NCBI GenBank assembly: GCA_019636675.1
Contig: JAHBXC010000002.1
Span: 763,025-827,024, forward strand
Direction: 5' to 3'
From: Phycisphaeraceae bacterium
Lineage (GTDB): Bacteria > Planctomycetota > Phycisphaerae > Phycisphaerales > UBA1924
DNA length: 64,000 nucleotides
In this document: piece by piece, positions 63,233 through 64,000 of the stretch
How positions within the stretch are numbered: the first letter of the stretch is position 1
How the letters are laid out: every line of letters begins with the position of its first letter
Notes under the pieces: generated by a model
What the model was told of the DNA's origin: nothing
What the model saw: only the letters and a program-made list of their open reading frames with translations
Database searches by the model: none
Position numbers and translations under genes: made by a program

Positions 63233-63266
63233 GACAACGGGTGAATCAAGCCCGTTGTCCATGATA
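63233..63266 (-). promoter_or_regulatory. candidate operator/promoter of the excisionase gene
   Basis: GACAACGGG (63233-63241) and CCCGTTGTC (63251-63259) form a perfect 9-bp inverted repeat around nine bases, next to TATCAT (63266-63261 on the minus strand). The repeat would sit at the transcription start, as an autoregulatory operator would. Confidence 0.5.
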
Positions 63267-63299
63267 CACCAAGAGTATTCCAAGTGTTCCGATTGCCCG

Positions 63300-64000
63300 T
63301 CAGTTTTTTCGCTTTTTTCTTGGGTTTGGCTGATGATTGGGTTTTCTGAGCCGTGGATCGACGGGAGCTTCAGTCAACTTGAAGATGGGCACCTGAGACG
63401 GCGCACGGGGAGCACTCGCGTCGGTTTGGTCTTGCGGGGAGGAGCCTGGATCAATGTCCTGAAAGAAGAAATACCCTTTCGGGTTCCTTTCGCCAACTCG
63501 ACACTGGAAGTACGAGGCTCGGCCAGTCGACGGCGATACCGCCCGGAACCGCCACTCGTCGAGCAGTTCATTCAGCCGCGCAGCCACCTCCGCCTTCTCC
63601 TCGAAGGTCTCGAAGGTCCGCTTGGAGAGGGACTGAATGAGCTCTTCCAGAACCGGCTTCATTTCCTGCCGGACTGCCTGCCAGGTCGTGTGAAGTTGAG
63701 AGAAGGTCGCTGCGGGCGCATCGTTCGCACCGAGTTTTGCGTCGCTAAGCGCCAATCGAGCGGCTTCGGAGAGTGCCTTTGTCTTGTCCTCAAACACCCA
63801 CCAACGCTCGCACTTCTCGGAGACGGATGCAACGGTCACGACGAGCGTTGCCCCGTCCTCATGCAGGAGGGTGCTGAGGCCGTTGTACAGGTGCGGCGCG
63901 TCTCCCGAGCCGAATCTGGTGAGCTTCTGACCCTGCCGATCGTGCCCCTGACTTTGAAGCCCTAGCTGGCAAAGGAGACTTGGTGAGGCTTCGACCGCAG
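63300..64000 (-). CDS. hypothetical protein of the mobile element, N-terminus outside window
   Basis: The frame stays open to base 64000, so the gene begins beyond the window; about 233 residues of the C-terminal part are visible. It is helical and charged, ending in a basic PNPRKKRKN tail. The first 54 visible residues (from about 63839 upstream, for example NGLSTLLHEDGATLVVTVAS) lack an in-frame start. No family is recognised. Confidence 0.6.
   Translation of the reverse strand, partial: AVEASPSLLCQLGLQSQGHDRQGQKLTRFGSGDAPHLYNGLSTLLHEDGATLVVTVASVSEKCERWWVFEDKTKALSEAARLALSDAKLGANDAPAATFSQLHTTWQAVRQEMKPVLEELIQSLSKRTFETFEEKAEVAARLNELLDEWRFRAVSPSTGRASYFQCRVGERNPKGYFFFQDIDPGSSPQDQTDASAPRAPSQVPIFKLTEAPVDPRLRKPNHQPNPRKKRKN

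Larger units (their letters stand above)
61012..64000. mobile_element. integrated element next to tRNA-Leu, right end outside window
   Basis: From the tRNA 3' end onward the genes are a tyrosine recombinase, a protein of unknown function, an AlpA-like excisionase and a partial gene, all on the minus strand, with lower GC than the flanking chromosome. This is the usual layout of an integrative element (genomic island or prophage-like). The distal attachment repeat is beyond the window. Confidence 0.75.

Overview
The window is GC-rich, densely coded bacterial DNA that reads as a chromosome fragment of a planctomycete, most likely of the Phycisphaerae/Phycisphaerales type. The evidence is indirect: dockerin-like repeats of the form GDxxxDGxVNFxDLNxVLxxFG at the ends of secreted proteins (26535-28043, 59147-60814), short C-terminal PAPA...RRRR sorting-type tails (30670-31365, 52161-53003), a scattered peptidoglycan gene set, and the general protein style. 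No rRNA, CRISPR array or replication origin was seen.

Layout. 1-2.5 kb: YrbL-family gene (cut by the window edge), polysaccharide deacetylase, tRNA-Ser(CGA), FkbM methyltransferase. 2.6-6.1 kb: a tight four-gene operon on the minus strand (PTS EIIA-like, PII-like, and two monovalent cation/proton antiporter-type membrane proteins), divergent from three tandem paralogous small membrane proteins (6.2-7.0 kb). 7.5-13.3 kb: queA, murE, murF, mraY. 13.3-16.5 kb: a MATE transporter bracketed by heptamer repeats, a GNAT acetyltransferase and a phosphoesterase. 16.7-21.3 kb: thrS, a GAF/PP2C phosphatase and infC, where infC appears to start at AUC. 21.4-26.1 kb: nrdR, lipoprotein, zinc-ribbon coiled-coil protein, cdsA, uppS and an HU-like protein. 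26.5-32.9 kb: secreted and hypothetical genes, tRNA-Ser(GCT) and an inverted-repeat foldback element. 33.1-38.8 kb: rpoZ, coaC, rsmH, a LysM protein, ftsL-like and ftsI. 38.8-43.4 kb: NtrC-like regulator and kinase, ribH, nusB, ftsY, tRNA-Arg(CCG). 43.4-57.5 kb: MFS transporter, a candidate structured small RNA, a metalloprotease-like lipoprotein, valS, TPR protein, glycosyltransferase, ABC oligopeptide-type transporter parts and an ECF sigma operon. 57.7-60.8 kb: tRNA-Phe(GAA), EAL protein and a secreted subtilisin-like protease. 60.9-64 kb: tRNA-Leu(TAA) with an integrated mobile element at its 3' end (tyrosine recombinase, AlpA-like excisionase, unknown genes).

How genes work together. murE-murF-mraY and rsmH-LysM-ftsL-ftsI are two separated pieces of a dcw cluster and supply peptidoglycan precursors and a septal transpeptidase; uppS and cdsA supply the lipid carrier and phospholipid precursor. 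thrS, valS, infC, nusB, ftsY, queA and the tRNAs serve translation and its machinery. The most interesting candidates are the EIIA/PII/double-antiporter operon, the triplet of small membrane proteins beside it, the candidate small RNA near 44.9 kb, and the integrase whose reading frame has no stop and runs through the antisense of tRNA-Leu into the chromosomal protease gene.
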